A stretch of DNA of 40,121 nucleotides from Vibrio nigripulchritudo ATCC 27043 (lineage in GTDB: Bacteria; Pseudomonadota; Gammaproteobacteria; Enterobacterales; Vibrionaceae). The position numbers and the translations under genes were made by a program. Shown here one piece after another: positions 20,086 to 28,967 of the stretch. The notes below the pieces were generated by a model. The model did not search any database. It saw nothing but the letters and a program-made list of their open reading frames with translations, and had not been told where the DNA came from. Within the stretch, counting starts at the first letter, position 1. Every line of letters starts with the position of its first letter. The stretch covers positions 1-40,121 of the forward strand of contig NZ_AFWJ01000235.1 in NCBI RefSeq assembly GCF_000222685.1, in the 5' to 3' direction.

Positions 20086-20108
20086 ACGGCTCAGTCTCAC
20101 TGAGCCGT
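20086..20108 (+). terminator. Hairpin after gspN, possible operon terminator
   Basis: A perfect 9-bp stem, ACGGCTCAG with CTGAGCCGT around TCTCA, lies 9 nt behind the gspN stop. It is GC-rich but has no T-run on either side, so it may stabilise the 3' end rather than terminate by itself. Confidence 0.45.
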
Positions 20109-20236
20109 AACTCCCTGCCTTAGAAAACTAAATGTCTCAATACGAACAAAAATCAATCTTGAAAGCTCAACAGAACAGTTTTTTTGATGATATATTGGTC
20201 GTGTTAAAAAGTTGGGTCGAATCTTAAGGGAAAGTT

Positions 20237-20791
20237 ATGGCAGAAGAAAAAAAGCCACAAATTTTGGCTACAAAAACGGTCGCCCAATCTAAACTGTTTA
20301 CTATAGAGTCGCTCGACTTACGTTTCTCAAATGGGGAAGAGCGCGTCTATGAAAGAATGAAACCCAGCGGTCGCTCAGCTGTAATGATAGTGCCAGTGAC
20401 CGAACAAGGTGATTTGCTGTTGGTGCGCGAGTATGCCGCAGGTACCGAGCGCTACGAGTTGGGGTTCCCAAAAGGTTTGGTAGACCCGGGTGAAACTCCA
20501 GACGAAGCAGCAAACCGAGAATTAAAAGAAGAAATTGGATACGGCGCAAAAGAACTGACACCGCTAAAACAGGTGGTGCTGGCGCCATCTTACTTCTCAA
20601 GTAAGATGACGCTTTTTCTGGCGCAAGATTTGTATCCTGAATCACTGGAAGGGGATGAGCCTGAGCCTTTAGAACTGGTTCGGTGGCCTCTGCAGCAAGC
20701 TGATGAGCTGCTGACCCATCTGGATTTTTGTGAAGCCCGCAGTATAACTGCACTGATGTTAGCTCAGCGGTATTTAAACACGTCTGAGTAA
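20237..20791 (+). CDS. nudE: ADP compounds hydrolase NudE (Nudix)
   Basis: 184 residues. The Nudix box is perfect: GLVDPGETPDEAANRELKEE followed by IGYG, matching Gx5Ex7REUxEExGU. The N-terminal part (SLDLRFSNGEERVYERMKPS) fits NudE, which hydrolyses ADP-ribose, Ap3A and NADH to nucleoside monophosphates and so limits accumulation of signalling or toxic nucleotides. AAGGGAAAG precedes the ATG. It is probably cotranscribed with cysQ, 11 nt downstream. A Vibrio-type gsp-nudE-cysQ order supports the call. Confidence 0.93.
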   Translation: MAEEKKPQILATKTVAQSKLFTIESLDLRFSNGEERVYERMKPSGRSAVMIVPVTEQGDLLLVREYAAGTERYELGFPKGLVDPGETPDEAANRELKEEIGYGAKELTPLKQVVLAPSYFSSKMTLFLAQDLYPESLEGDEPEPLELVRWPLQQADELLTHLDFCEARSITALMLAQRYLNTSE

Positions 20792-20802
20792 GGAAATGCC
20801 CT

Positions 20803-21621
20803 ATGGCGGAAGATCTTTCTCACCTTATCCCTTCAGTTATCACCGTTGCCCGCAGTGCTGGGCAGCTTATCCATGATATCTACGAAAATAAACAATACGA
20901 AGAATACACCAAGTCCGACGCAACACCGGTAACTAGTGCTGACATTGCCGCACACAAGCTGATTGTTGAGAAGCTGAGTGAATTAACACCGGATATTCCC
21001 GTGCTTTCTGAAGAAGCGGCGGACATTAGCCTTGAAAAGCGTTCTCAGTGGAGTCGCTACTGGCTGGTCGACCCACTGGACGGAACTCAGGAGTTCATCG
21101 CTCGAAGTGGTGACTTTGCCACTATCATTGCGTTGGTAGAAGACAACGAACCTGTGATGGGGGTGGTTTACGCTCCAGTGTCTGGCGTGACCTACTATGC
21201 GTACAAAGGCAAAGGTGCATGGAAAATTCCGGACATGGACGAAAGCGTTGCCATCGAAACACACCGTCATCATGGCGACAGCCAGTCTTTAGCGATTGCA
21301 ATTAGTCGCCGCCAGGATATTAACAGCATTACCAGTAAGCTGTGCTCTTCGTGGAATTTTGAGTTAGTACCATTAGGTTCGGCAGCTTTGAAAGCCTGTT
21401 TGGTGGCTGAGGGAGCAGTGGACTGCTACCTGCGATTAGGGCCAACAGGAGAATGGGACACCGCTGCGACTCAGTGCATTGTGAGTGAAGCAGGAGGGCG
21501 GATCCTCAGTACCAAGCTGGAACCGCTTTCTTATAACGAGCGCGAAACATTAGAAAATCCTAATTTTATTGTTTTGGGTGACGAAGAACTCCCTTGGGAT
21601 TCCATTCTGTTAACTCGATAG
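20803..21621 (+). CDS. cysQ: 3'(2'),5'-bisphosphate nucleotidase CysQ
   Basis: 272 residues of the inositol-monophosphatase superfamily. Metal and phosphate motifs are intact: LSEEAA, DPLDGTQEFI and WDTAATQCIVSEAGG. CysQ removes the 3'-phosphate from PAP and PAPS, recycling the by-product of sulfate assimilation and of acyl-carrier-protein pantetheinylation. It lies 11 nt behind nudE; both enzymes act on adenine nucleotide by-products, which makes an operon sensible. Confidence 0.95.
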   Translation: MAEDLSHLIPSVITVARSAGQLIHDIYENKQYEEYTKSDATPVTSADIAAHKLIVEKLSELTPDIPVLSEEAADISLEKRSQWSRYWLVDPLDGTQEFIARSGDFATIIALVEDNEPVMGVVYAPVSGVTYYAYKGKGAWKIPDMDESVAIETHRHHGDSQSLAIAISRRQDINSITSKLCSSWNFELVPLGSAALKACLVAEGAVDCYLRLGPTGEWDTAATQCIVSEAGGRILSTKLEPLSYNERETLENPNFIVLGDEELPWDSILLTR

Positions 21622-21643
21622 AAGTCGATTTCTCCCTTCTTCT

Positions 21644-21683
21644 AGCAGGGATCTGCTTGGCTGCAGATCTCATTTATCCTGCT
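21644..21683 (+). repeat. Nested inverted repeat after cysQ
   Basis: Inner stem GATCTGC (21650-21656) with GCAGATC (21663-21669); outer stem AGCAGG (21644-21649) with CCTGCT (21678-21683). The two stems stack into a longer hairpin with a right-hand bulge. No T-run follows at once, so termination is possible but not clear. Confidence 0.5.
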
Positions 21684-21903
21684 TGACTCTTCCTGTGATT
21701 ACAGAGTCTTATTCTGTAATTGAAGGCTTCCCAATCAAAAAAAATCTGTTGATAAACAGGTCAATTACTTTTTTATAAAATTACGCTCACAGGCTAAAAT
21801 TTTTCCTTCCTCGGCACCTTGGATTTTTCAAAAAACATGCTTGTTTATATAGACCGTTCGGCACCTGTCGACGGCTTAATATAAAAAATATGAGGATAAT
21901 ATT

Positions 21904-23241
21904 TTGAAAATAACAAGGAATATGGCCCTAGTCACAGCCATGCTAGCACCTATGGTAACCATTGGTGCGGAAATACCAGGAGCTGGGTTTGAAGTAACAC
22001 CACGTATTGTTGGTGGTGGCGATGCCAACACTGCAAACTGGGGTTTTTTCAGCCACCTGCAGATCAAGATAGGCAACAAAACTTATTCTTGTGGCGGCAG
22101 TAATCTGGGTGACGGTTACGTATTGACTGCTGCACACTGTGTGGATGGCGCTCTAGCCTCGGGGGTATCTGTACGAGTTGGTGCTAAGACGCGTCGTGGA
22201 AACGACGGACAGCGCGCTAACGTTACTCAGATCCACATGCATCCTAACTACAATTCTAGTACCTACAAAAACGACATCGCTGTACTTAAGTTGGATCGAG
22301 TGCTTCCAACGGCGACCACTGTCGAAATTGCTGCAGGTTCTCTAAGCCAGTACGCTGGCATTGGTGACCTTCTATCTGTAGCTGGTTTAGGTCGACTTTC
22401 TTCAGGAGGCGCCTCTCCTTCTCGCTTACAAGAAGTAGACGTACCACTAGTTTCTGACGCAACTTGTCGTGCGGCAGGCGGACCATACAACAATGTTGGT
22501 AGTGTAGAGTTCTGTGCTGGTCTTCCGCAGGGCGGAAAGGACTCCTGTCAGGGTGACAGCGGTGGTCCGATCGTTGTGAACCGTTCAGGAACGATTACAC
22601 AGCTTGGTGTTGTAAGTTGGGGTATTGGTTGTGCTGCCGCTGGTAACTATGGTGTTTACAGTGACATAGCAGCACTTCGTGGCTGGTTAGACACGGTAAT
22701 CTCTGCTCCAGGTGGTAACTACTCTGTCGGCTACACTAAAGATCAATCGCTGGCTTCATTCAAAGTGGGTGAAACCAAGTCTCATACCTTTAGCATTAAA
22801 AACACAGGTACCGAAGCCTTCACATTGAACACAGTATCTGTTGCTGGTTCTGGTGTGGCATCTTCCCCTGTTATTGGTGCTGACAACTGTTCACAATCTA
22901 CTTTGACTGCGAACCAAAGCTGTCAGGTATCAGTTGAGTTTGGTGCAAGCGCAGCAGGCACCGCGAAAGCTCAGCTTTCCTTCTCTACAGACAAGGGCAC
23001 GTCAGTTTACACTGCGAACGTAAGTGCAGAAGCGACAACAACAGGCGGTGGTAACGGCGGTACCTACGACTTTGTTTACCCAGAAGGCATCTCAAACTAC
23101 ACGTTTGGTACGGTTGTTCTAGCTGAAGACGGTAACCGTTATCAGTGCTTAGGTTTCCCAGGTGGTCTTTGGTGTTCAGCTGGTGGTGCATACGCACCAG
23201 GTACTGGTTGGGCATGGGACTCAGCTTGGAGCAAGCTGTAA
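21904..23241 (+). CDS. Secreted trypsin-like serine protease with Ig-like and C-terminal Trp-rich domain
   Basis: 445 residues from a TTG start with GAGG about 10 nt upstream. A signal peptide ends near IGA (residue 22), followed by a short propeptide to Arg34 and the mature trypsin start IVGG (35-38). The catalytic triad is complete: His78 (LTAAHC), Asp124 (NDIAVL), Ser219 (GDSGGP). Asp213 in KDSC at the base of the S1 pocket predicts Lys/Arg specificity. About residues 265-375 form an Ig-like domain (FSIKNTGTEAFTLNTV), then a Gly/Thr linker and about 55 residues rich in Trp, Gly and Tyr with two Cys, resembling small carbohydrate-binding modules. Close in plan to Vibrio Ves proteases, but without a GlyGly-CTERM tail. 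Probable type II cargo by family and location. Confidence 0.9.
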   Translation: MKITRNMALVTAMLAPMVTIGAEIPGAGFEVTPRIVGGGDANTANWGFFSHLQIKIGNKTYSCGGSNLGDGYVLTAAHCVDGALASGVSVRVGAKTRRGNDGQRANVTQIHMHPNYNSSTYKNDIAVLKLDRVLPTATTVEIAAGSLSQYAGIGDLLSVAGLGRLSSGGASPSRLQEVDVPLVSDATCRAAGGPYNNVGSVEFCAGLPQGGKDSCQGDSGGPIVVNRSGTITQLGVVSWGIGCAAAGNYGVYSDIAALRGWLDTVISAPGGNYSVGYTKDQSLASFKVGETKSHTFSIKNTGTEAFTLNTVSVAGSGVASSPVIGADNCSQSTLTANQSCQVSVEFGASAAGTAKAQLSFSTDKGTSVYTANVSAEATTTGGGNGGTYDFVYPEGISNYTFGTVVLAEDGNRYQCLGFPGGLWCSAGGAYAPGTGWAWDSAWSKL

Positions 23242-23278
23242 TCATATTTCTGGCTTAATCCTGATTCAAGCCAATGAA

Positions 23279-23304
23279 AAAGCCGGGTATGTTTACCCGG
23301 CTTT
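23279..23304. terminator. Bidirectional terminator between the protease gene and nfuA
   Basis: An 11-bp stem, AAAGCCGGGTA with TACCCGGCTTT around a 4-nt loop, has an A-run on the left and T-rich sequence on the right. It can serve the plus-strand protease gene and the minus-strand nfuA. Confidence 0.85.
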
Positions 23305-23330
23305 CTTGTATCTGTTTTGCTGAAACGATC

Positions 23331-23918
23331 TTAGTAGTAAGAGTGTTCACCACGATCGTGTTCGGTAGAGTCTCGTACCGCTGTCAGTTCACCTTCAAAC
23401 TGAGCCAGAAGCTCTTTCTCGATACCTTCCTTAAGCGTTACGTCGACCATTGAGCAGCCGTTACAACCGCCACCAAACTGAACCAGTGCAATACCATCGT
23501 CCGTAATTTCAATTAAGCTGACGTGACCGCCATGACCGGCAAGCTGAGGGTTAACCTGAGTTTGGATCGCGTATTCAACACGCTCCATCAAAGGGGCGTC
23601 ATCAGACACTTTACGCATTTTTGCGTTAGGTGCTTTCAGAGTCAGTTGAGAGCCCATTTTATCAGTGACAAAGTCGATTTCTGCGTCTTCAAGGAAAGGC
23701 ATACTCAGCTCGTCGACAAACGCAGAGAAATATTCATATTCCAGCTCAGTGTCGCTGGCTTCTACGGCTTCTGGTGGGCAATAAGACACGCCACATTCTG
23801 CGTTTTGAGTGCCAGGGTTAACTACGAAAACACGAATGTTCGTGCCTTCTGGCTGCTGTTCCAGCAATTTCGCAAAGTGAGACTGTGCATTTTCTGTAAT
23901 AGTAATTGTATTCGACAC
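23331..23918 (-). CDS. nfuA: Fe-S biogenesis protein NfuA
   Basis: About 195 residues with two domains: an N-terminal degenerate A-type (IscA-like) domain, with [20 protein letters not shown], and a C-terminal Nfu domain whose cluster ligands CNGC are intact in [19 protein letters not shown]. NfuA carries a 4Fe-4S cluster to client apoproteins, mainly under oxidative stress or iron limitation. There is no ATG near the expected N-terminus; a GTG at 23918 gives the usual SNTITIT opening, and a TTG two codons earlier is the alternative. The Shine-Dalgarno is weak for both. Confidence 0.93.
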   Translation of the reverse strand: MSNTITITENAQSHFAKLLEQQPEGTNIRVFVVNPGTQNAECGVSYCPPEAVEASDTELEYEYFSAFVDELSMPFLEDAEIDFVTDKMGSQLTLKAPNAKMRKVSDDAPLMERVEYAIQTQVNPQLAGHGGHVSLIEITDDGIALVQFGGGCNGCSMVDVTLKEGIEKELLAQFEGELTAVRDSTEHDRGEHSYY

Positions 23919-24008
23919 GACCAATACCCAAGTAATTTAGTAAACTATTTGACCATTTTACCCCCGTGAGTAAATCGATCCAGCTTTTTAAGTCATAACT
24001 TATTTTAG

Positions 24009-24719
24009 CTATTTCGGCTCAGGGGTTCGGCATATGCAGTAAATATCGATGGTTTCTACGCCAACATCAAGCAGTAAATTACACATTTGTCGGATAGTGC
24101 TGCCCGTTGTCACCACATCGTCGACGATTGCTACGTGCTTTGCAGCTGGAGGCGCAATTAACCGAAAAGCACCATAAAGGTTTCTATGCCTCGCCTTTTT
24201 ATCCTGACCGAGTTGAGGGGCAGTATATTTCACCCGCTTGAACAGATTCGGATTAAATCGTTCAGGCACATTGAGATGCTGACACAATGCTCTTGCCAGG
24301 TGGTCACTCTGGTTGTAGCCGCGTATCAGTTCTCTGCGCCAGTGAAGTGGGACGGAAGTAATCACATCGGCAGGCTCTGCAATTTTCTGCGCAAGCAAGT
24401 AGCTGAGGTCAGGGGCTAGCCGAAACTGATGCTGAAATTTCAGGCTGTGGATATAATGCGAAAGCGGTGGACGATAGTCGTTCACACAATACAGACGGCG
24501 CCAGGGAGGCGGGTTGCTTAAGCACTCACCACAGAATTCACTAGGTTCCAAATTAGGCAGCCCGCAGCATTGGCAACGGCAAGGATCGCTCATGCTGTTC
24601 AGGCAATGTTTGCACCATCGTGTTTCTGGTGTGGGCTCTTCAATGTTCAGACCACATAGCGGGCATTGCAGATTAAAATAACGGTGTAATTTGAGCTTTA
24701 GCCAGCTGGAAATCACCAT
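24009..24719 (-). CDS. ComF/GntX family phosphoribosyltransferase-like protein
   Basis: 236 residues. The N-terminal zinc-finger region has CPLC, CKHC and CRCQCC groups, as in ComF proteins. The C-terminal phosphoribosyltransferase fold has the PRPP loop VAIVDDVVTTGSTIRQ. ComF is needed for DNA uptake in naturally competent bacteria, and Vibrio are competent on chitin; the E. coli counterpart GntX/YhgH lies between bioH and nfuA, the same neighbourhood as here. It starts 76 nt from bioH on the opposite strand and has no strong Shine-Dalgarno. Confidence 0.9.
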   Translation of the reverse strand: MVISSWLKLKLHRYFNLQCPLCGLNIEEPTPETRWCKHCLNSMSDPCRCQCCGLPNLEPSEFCGECLSNPPPWRRLYCVNDYRPPLSHYIHSLKFQHQFRLAPDLSYLLAQKIAEPADVITSVPLHWRRELIRGYNQSDHLARALCQHLNVPERFNPNLFKRVKYTAPQLGQDKKARHRNLYGAFRLIAPPAAKHVAIVDDVVTTGSTIRQMCNLLLDVGVETIDIYCICRTPEPK

Positions 24720-24795
24720 AACGTATTCAAATAGTTAAAGTTAATGAGCATGGTATCCCATTAAATGTTCGAAAAACGGTTTAAGAGAGAAAAGC

Positions 24796-25560
24796 ATGAC
24801 GACGTCGTTGTATTGGCAGTCTTTCGGGCAAGGACCCGACTTGGTTTTGTTACATGGATGGGGAATGAACGGCGCTGTCTGGCAGCAAACGGCTGAAAAC
24901 CTGTCTGAACATTTTTCTGTACATGTGGTGGATTTACCCGGATACGGGCACAGCAATGCGGTATCAGCGTTGAATTTAGAATCTATAGTTGCAGAAGTGC
25001 TGAAAGACGCACCACAGCAAGCGATCTGGCTAGGCTGGTCACTCGGTGGCTTAGTTGCGACTCACGCTGCTCTGAATCACAAAGAACGCGTATCTAAGTT
25101 AGTGACCGTTGCAAGCTCACCAAAGTTTGCGGCAGCAAAACCCTGGCGTGGCATACAGCCAAATGTGTTAACCATGTTTACACAGCAGTTGGTAGAAGAT
25201 TTCCAGTTAACGGTAGAACGTTTTATGGCGCTTCAGGCGATGGGCAGCCCCTCTGCTCGTCAGGATGTGAAACAGCTAAAACAAGCCGTTTTGTCGCGCC
25301 CGTTACCGAATCAAGAAGTGTTGCTTGCTGGCTTAGACATTCTTGCTGACGTGGATTTGAGGGAGCAACTTGCAAACATCGATATCCCCTTTCTGCGAGT
25401 TTATGGTCGCCTGGACGGACTGGTACCAATCAAGGTTTCGAAAGACATGGCACACTGGTCTCCTGCTAGTATTTCTCATACGTTCGAGCAGTCATCGCAC
25501 GCTCCATTTATGACAGAGCTCGATGAGTTTTGCGAAAAGATCACCGAGTTCTGTAAATAA
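24796..25560 (+). CDS. bioH: Pimeloyl-ACP methyl ester carboxylesterase
   Basis: 254 residues, alpha/beta hydrolase. The nucleophile elbow GWSLGG, the acid in GRLDGLVP and the catalytic His in SSHAPFMT form a complete triad, and the opening HGWGMNGAVWQQ is the oxyanion-hole strand seen in BioH. The enzyme frees pimeloyl-ACP from its methyl ester at the end of the BioC-BioH pathway, making the biotin precursor. The divergent comF and the nearby nfuA match the enterobacterial bioH locus. AGAGAG precedes the ATG. Confidence 0.94.
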   Translation: MTTSLYWQSFGQGPDLVLLHGWGMNGAVWQQTAENLSEHFSVHVVDLPGYGHSNAVSALNLESIVAEVLKDAPQQAIWLGWSLGGLVATHAALNHKERVSKLVTVASSPKFAAAKPWRGIQPNVLTMFTQQLVEDFQLTVERFMALQAMGSPSARQDVKQLKQAVLSRPLPNQEVLLAGLDILADVDLREQLANIDIPFLRVYGRLDGLVPIKVSKDMAHWSPASISHTFEQSSHAPFMTELDEFCEKITEFCK

Positions 25561-25640
25561 ATTGAGCAACCTGCCGTTAAAGTGATTAGCAGGCTAAACT
25601 GTATACAGATTAGTTTTGCGATTACCCGTATGGGCGAAAC

Positions 25641-25694
25641 GCCACAACACCATGGTTTTATGGGGTTTGTGGCAATCATTACCTTTGTGGGAGG
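25641..25694 (+). promoter_or_regulatory. Alternative-pairing leader before the unknown ORF
   Basis: GCCACAA (25641-25647) pairs with TTGTGGC (25667-25673), with an inner CCAT/ATGG stem. The same left arm can instead pair with a second TTGTGG (25685-25690) whose last two bases begin the Shine-Dalgarno GGGAGG (25689-25694). Folding one way would leave the ribosome site open, the other would partly cover it. Seen by eye; no energy was computed. Confidence 0.35.
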
Positions 25695-25700
25695 TTTGTT

Positions 25701-26165
25701 ATGTTAGTCAACCCGACCAGTGCCAGCGTTCCGCTGATTGCCCCGTCGGTCAATATACAAACCGAACAAGTTGCACGCGACAACAAGGTCAGGGAACCCG
25801 TGGCTCCGCCAGCGGAACTGAACAAGTCGAGTGCGGAACGAAGGGCAACGCTAGAGGAGAAGCGTCGAAGACGTGCGGCTTGGAATGCGGAAGACCACCC
25901 AGACTATGAGCTGGATTCTGACGCAGAGACCGAGTATCACGAAGAGCCAGTCGACAAGCTTGAGCGGTTGTTTGATTTGATCGCACTGCAAACATACAGT
26001 GCCCGACAAGGAAAGGGATACACCATTCGTTTCCGGCTGCCAGCCAGCGTGCTGAACGCAGCGATTAATGAAGGGAAAATGGCCAAGCGCCGTACCATCA
26101 TTAAATACCATTATGGGCACTCCGTAGCGCCTCATACGCCATCGGAAGTGATTGCGGTGACTTAA
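25701..26165 (+). CDS. Hypothetical protein, 154 residues
   Basis: I do not recognise the family. It has GGGAGG 6 nt before its ATG and its own terminator, so it is a credible gene. The sequence has three parts: a Pro/Val/Ala-rich low-complexity N-terminus (about 1-40); a strongly basic helix with RATLEEKRRRRAAWN (about 48-62) followed by an acidic segment rich in Asp and Glu (about 64-84); and a C-terminal part that looks folded (LFDLIALQTYSARQGKGYTI and RRTIIKYHYG). There is no signal peptide, membrane segment or Cys. The charge pattern could suit nucleic-acid or protein binding, but that is a guess. Confidence 0.7.
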   Translation: MLVNPTSASVPLIAPSVNIQTEQVARDNKVREPVAPPAELNKSSAERRATLEEKRRRRAAWNAEDHPDYELDSDAETEYHEEPVDKLERLFDLIALQTYSARQGKGYTIRFRLPASVLNAAINEGKMAKRRTIIKYHYGHSVAPHTPSEVIAVT

Positions 26166-26174
26166 ATCGCTAAC

Positions 26175-26205
26175 AAAAAAAGACCACCCTTGGGTGGTCT
26201 TTTTC
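26175..26205. terminator. Bidirectional terminator between the unknown ORF and plsB
   Basis: A 9-bp stem, AGACCACCC with GGGTGGTCT around TT, is flanked by seven A on the left and five T on the right, so it can stop transcription from both converging genes. Confidence 0.92.
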
Positions 26206-26221
26206 TATCTGAGAAATGCCA

Positions 26222-28645
26222 TTAACCTTCTGACTGACGGCTTTCCTGAATGGTCAGTTTGACTTCGGTTGGCAGCAATTTCGACAAGGTGCAAGCCAGC
26301 TCCTTTGTTTTGGACAGGTCGCACTGACCATCTAAATCCAGATATTCCTGATCTTTTAGGGTACTGAATAGTGCCGCAAACACCCCTTTATCAAAAAACT
26401 CAGGCGCATTGATACCATGCAGTCGACCAAGGCGCTGAGCGACTTGCTGGCTGCGTTGCTCCAGCTCTGCTCTGCCTAACTCAGGGGCATCTGCCAGTTG
26501 AGTAATGGCAATGGAGTAGCGCTGCAAGGTTTCCTGAATTGTACGAGCGTACAAAATCAGCGACTGAATACGCTTCTGGCTAATGGACACAGTATCGCCA
26601 TCCAGATATACAATCTCCTGTCTCGCGAACTCAGCAACGGTTTTTTCCACAACTTCAGCGATGTCGTCTTCATCGTAATGTAAGAAAAGCTCTTTCTTTA
26701 AAAACGGATACAAAGTCGTGACGATTTCCGTCAATTTGGACACCGACAAGCTTTCGTGCTGAACCACCGACTGAGCAATCAGTGATGGAATGGCGAACAG
26801 ATGAATGATGTTGTTCCGATAATAGGTCATCAAAATCGATTGCTGGCGATCCAGCGACACGATATCGCCCATGGTATCGGGCTCTATCACAAACTTGTCC
26901 AGCCCAACGGCATGCTTCACCAGTGCTTCAGCATCCGTATTGGGTGTGGTGCTGGTACTGGAATAAGGCACCTGTCGCAGAAGTGCTAAATAGCTGTCTA
27001 TCTGCTGAACAAGTGTGTCGTGTGACAGTGCACGCTGGCGAGAAGCCAGCAAAGCCAGAGCACACAGAGTCAAAGCATTGGTCGCTGCTGCATCGTTGAT
27101 GTGCGTCATCATCTTTTCAGCCAGTTGATTCACGACCGGTGTCATCCACTGAGGTTTCGGGCTATCTACCGGGTCGATGTCGTTTGTCCATTCAGGCACG
27201 TGCTCATTCAGATACTGATTGAGCGGAATGGGTTCACCAAAATTCACATAACCCCGACCAAAGTTGCGAAGCTTACGCAGAGTTTTAAGAACCAGACCCG
27301 CATTCTCTTTCTCTTTGCGTTTACCTCGAAGTTCTTTGGCATAAGTCGAAACTTCCATCACGTGCTCATAACCAATGTACACAGGAACCAAAGTCACAGG
27401 GCGGTTCAAACCTCGGAGCATAGCTTGAATGGTCATTGCCAGCATGCCAGTTTTCGCCTGAAGTAAGCGACCGGTACGAGAGCGACCACCTTCACTGAAA
27501 TATTCCACTGAGTAACCTTTGGCAAACAGTTCTGCCAGATATTCACGGAAGATAGTTGAGTAAAGCTTATTGCCTTTAAAGCTGCGACGAATAAAGAACG
27601 CACCACCACGACGGAAAATCGGACCTGCTGGGAAGAAATTCAGATTGATGCCAGCGGCAATATGAGGTGGCACCATTCCTTCCTGATAAAGAACATAAGA
27701 CAGCAACAGATAGTCCATATGGCTGCGGTGGCAGGGCACATAAACAATCTCGTGACCATCCTGAGCGAGCTTTCGCACCGTAGATGCATTGTTGATGTTC
27801 AAGCCTTGATAAAGCTTATTCCACAACCACCCCAAGAAGCGGTCGCCTTTCTTTATTAAGGAGTAAGAGAAGTCCGCGGCCACTTCATCCATGATGGCTC
27901 TGGCTTCTTTTTCTGCCTTCTCAATGGTGATGCCTTTGCTCTTGGCTTCATCCTCGACGGCTTTCTTTATCGCTTCTGAGCGCAACAACCGTTGAAACAG
28001 AGCCTGACGTTCAGGCAAGTTTGGTCCTGAAGCGGCGAGTTTCTGACGAGAAAAGTGAATGCGGGCAACACGCGTTAACTTATGCGCAATTTCTTTGTCG
28101 GTGCCGTGACTGTCTGCCATGAATCGAAGTGACACAACCGGGCTGAACCGGACCAGACAATCTCGACCAGAAAGCAAAAGTGCTTTTGCTTTCTGTGGAC
28201 CATTCATACTTTCCAGATAAGGCTTCTGACGGTCTTCTTTACCGGGTTTTCTTCCCCACATCACACTGACAGGAATCACCTGAACATCCAAATCACTGTC
28301 GTTGGTATGCAGTTTTAGCAGTTCCGTAAACAGGTCAACCGACTCTGATGGCGCGTCATGATCATCCTGAATCAAGGTTGGGCGTGATGAGGTAAACACA
28401 AACCGACCAAATGGCTGACCATTTATCTCCAGCGCAGATAGCGGATCTGGGAGACCAAGTTCAATGGCGTATCGCTGAAATGTCAGCAAATCGACGTTGG
28501 AGCGAAATGGGAGTGCGTAAACAATGGGCTTAGTGATATCAATGCCCAAATCTTCCACTGGATTTGATGGGATGGTCGTGCCTTTCACCAATACGGAAAG
28601 CGGCAGTTTCATCAAAGTTCGAGAAAGCGTTTGTCCAGAAGACAT
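26222..28645 (-). CDS. plsB: Glycerol-3-phosphate acyltransferase
   Basis: 807 residues from the ATG at 28645, the usual length for PlsB. The enzyme moves an acyl group from acyl-ACP or acyl-CoA to sn-1 of glycerol-3-phosphate, the first step of phospholipid synthesis, at the inner membrane. Conserved acyltransferase blocks are present: HRSHMD (the catalytic Hx4D), [18 protein letters not shown] and VPVYIGYE. The ORF is open 7 codons further upstream, but that ATG has no Shine-Dalgarno and [19 protein letters not shown] is the typical N-terminus. It diverges from lexA, as in other gammaproteobacteria. Confidence 0.96.
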   Translation of the reverse strand: MSSGQTLSRTLMKLPLSVLVKGTTIPSNPVEDLGIDITKPIVYALPFRSNVDLLTFQRYAIELGLPDPLSALEINGQPFGRFVFTSSRPTLIQDDHDAPSESVDLFTELLKLHTNDSDLDVQVIPVSVMWGRKPGKEDRQKPYLESMNGPQKAKALLLSGRDCLVRFSPVVSLRFMADSHGTDKEIAHKLTRVARIHFSRQKLAASGPNLPERQALFQRLLRSEAIKKAVEDEAKSKGITIEKAEKEARAIMDEVAADFSYSLIKKGDRFLGWLWNKLYQGLNINNASTVRKLAQDGHEIVYVPCHRSHMDYLLLSYVLYQEGMVPPHIAAGINLNFFPAGPIFRRGGAFFIRRSFKGNKLYSTIFREYLAELFAKGYSVEYFSEGGRSRTGRLLQAKTGMLAMTIQAMLRGLNRPVTLVPVYIGYEHVMEVSTYAKELRGKRKEKENAGLVLKTLRKLRNFGRGYVNFGEPIPLNQYLNEHVPEWTNDIDPVDSPKPQWMTPVVNQLAEKMMTHINDAAATNALTLCALALLASRQRALSHDTLVQQIDSYLALLRQVPYSSTSTTPNTDAEALVKHAVGLDKFVIEPDTMGDIVSLDRQQSILMTYYRNNIIHLFAIPSLIAQSVVQHESLSVSKLTEIVTTLYPFLKKELFLHYDEDDIAEVVEKTVAEFARQEIVYLDGDTVSISQKRIQSLILYARTIQETLQRYSIAITQLADAPELGRAELEQRSQQVAQRLGRLHGINAPEFFDKGVFAALFSTLKDQEYLDLDGQCDLSKTKELACTLSKLLPTEVKLTIQESRQSEG

Positions 28646-28914
28646 AGTGAATGTTTGCCTCAGCATGTGTGTGACGGTGGTTATGTGTTTAAAACATGAC
28701 CTCCTGAATAATTGCGCAGCAAGGATAGCAGAAACTGGTCTAACCTTTTATCCCATTTTTGTAATATCTCATCTGCACTACGGTGGATCCCGCTTTTAAT
28801 ACCCATTGCACAGATGGTGATAGTAAAGATGCCAATTCTGAAAAGTGTAGCGGATAAAATGGCATGAGAAGTGAAGGTAAAAAGACAAATCCGTTAAAAA
28901 ATAAACAATTGTCT

Positions 28915-28942
28915 TTGAAATCGTTCAGTTACTGGATATACT
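28915..28942 (+). promoter_or_regulatory. Candidate lexA sigma-70 promoter
   Basis: TTGAAA (28915-28920), a 16-nt spacer, and TATACT (28937-28942). The -10 box lies inside the first SOS box, which would let LexA block RNA polymerase directly. Confidence 0.6.
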
Positions 28943-28947
28943 CACAG
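28932..28947 (+). promoter_or_regulatory. SOS box 1 (LexA operator)
   Basis: CTGGATATACTCACAG, with the CTG-N10-CAG pattern of gammaproteobacterial LexA sites, upstream of lexA and overlapping its -10 box. It differs by a single base from the first lexA operator of E. coli as I recall it. Confidence 0.9.
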
Positions 28948-28951
28948 TTAA

Positions 28952-28967
28952 CTGTATAAAAAGACAG
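28952..28967 (+). promoter_or_regulatory. SOS box 2 (LexA operator)
   Basis: CTGTATAAAAAGACAG, again CTG-N10-CAG, 20 nt after the first box and ending 7 nt before the lexA start. Paired sites support cooperative autorepression, as at E. coli lexA. Confidence 0.9.

Noticed and set aside
25602-25611. CTGTATACAG, SOS-box-like palindrome upstream of the unknown ORF
   Set aside because: The spacing is CTG-N4-CAG, not CTG-N10-CAG, so LexA would not bind it as an SOS box.
25616-25909. 97-codon plus-strand ORF overlapping the unknown 154-residue gene
   Set aside because: It is in another frame, lacks a ribosome site, and its sequence has the Cys/Arg-rich look of a shadow frame; the 154-residue frame has GGGAGG and a terminator.
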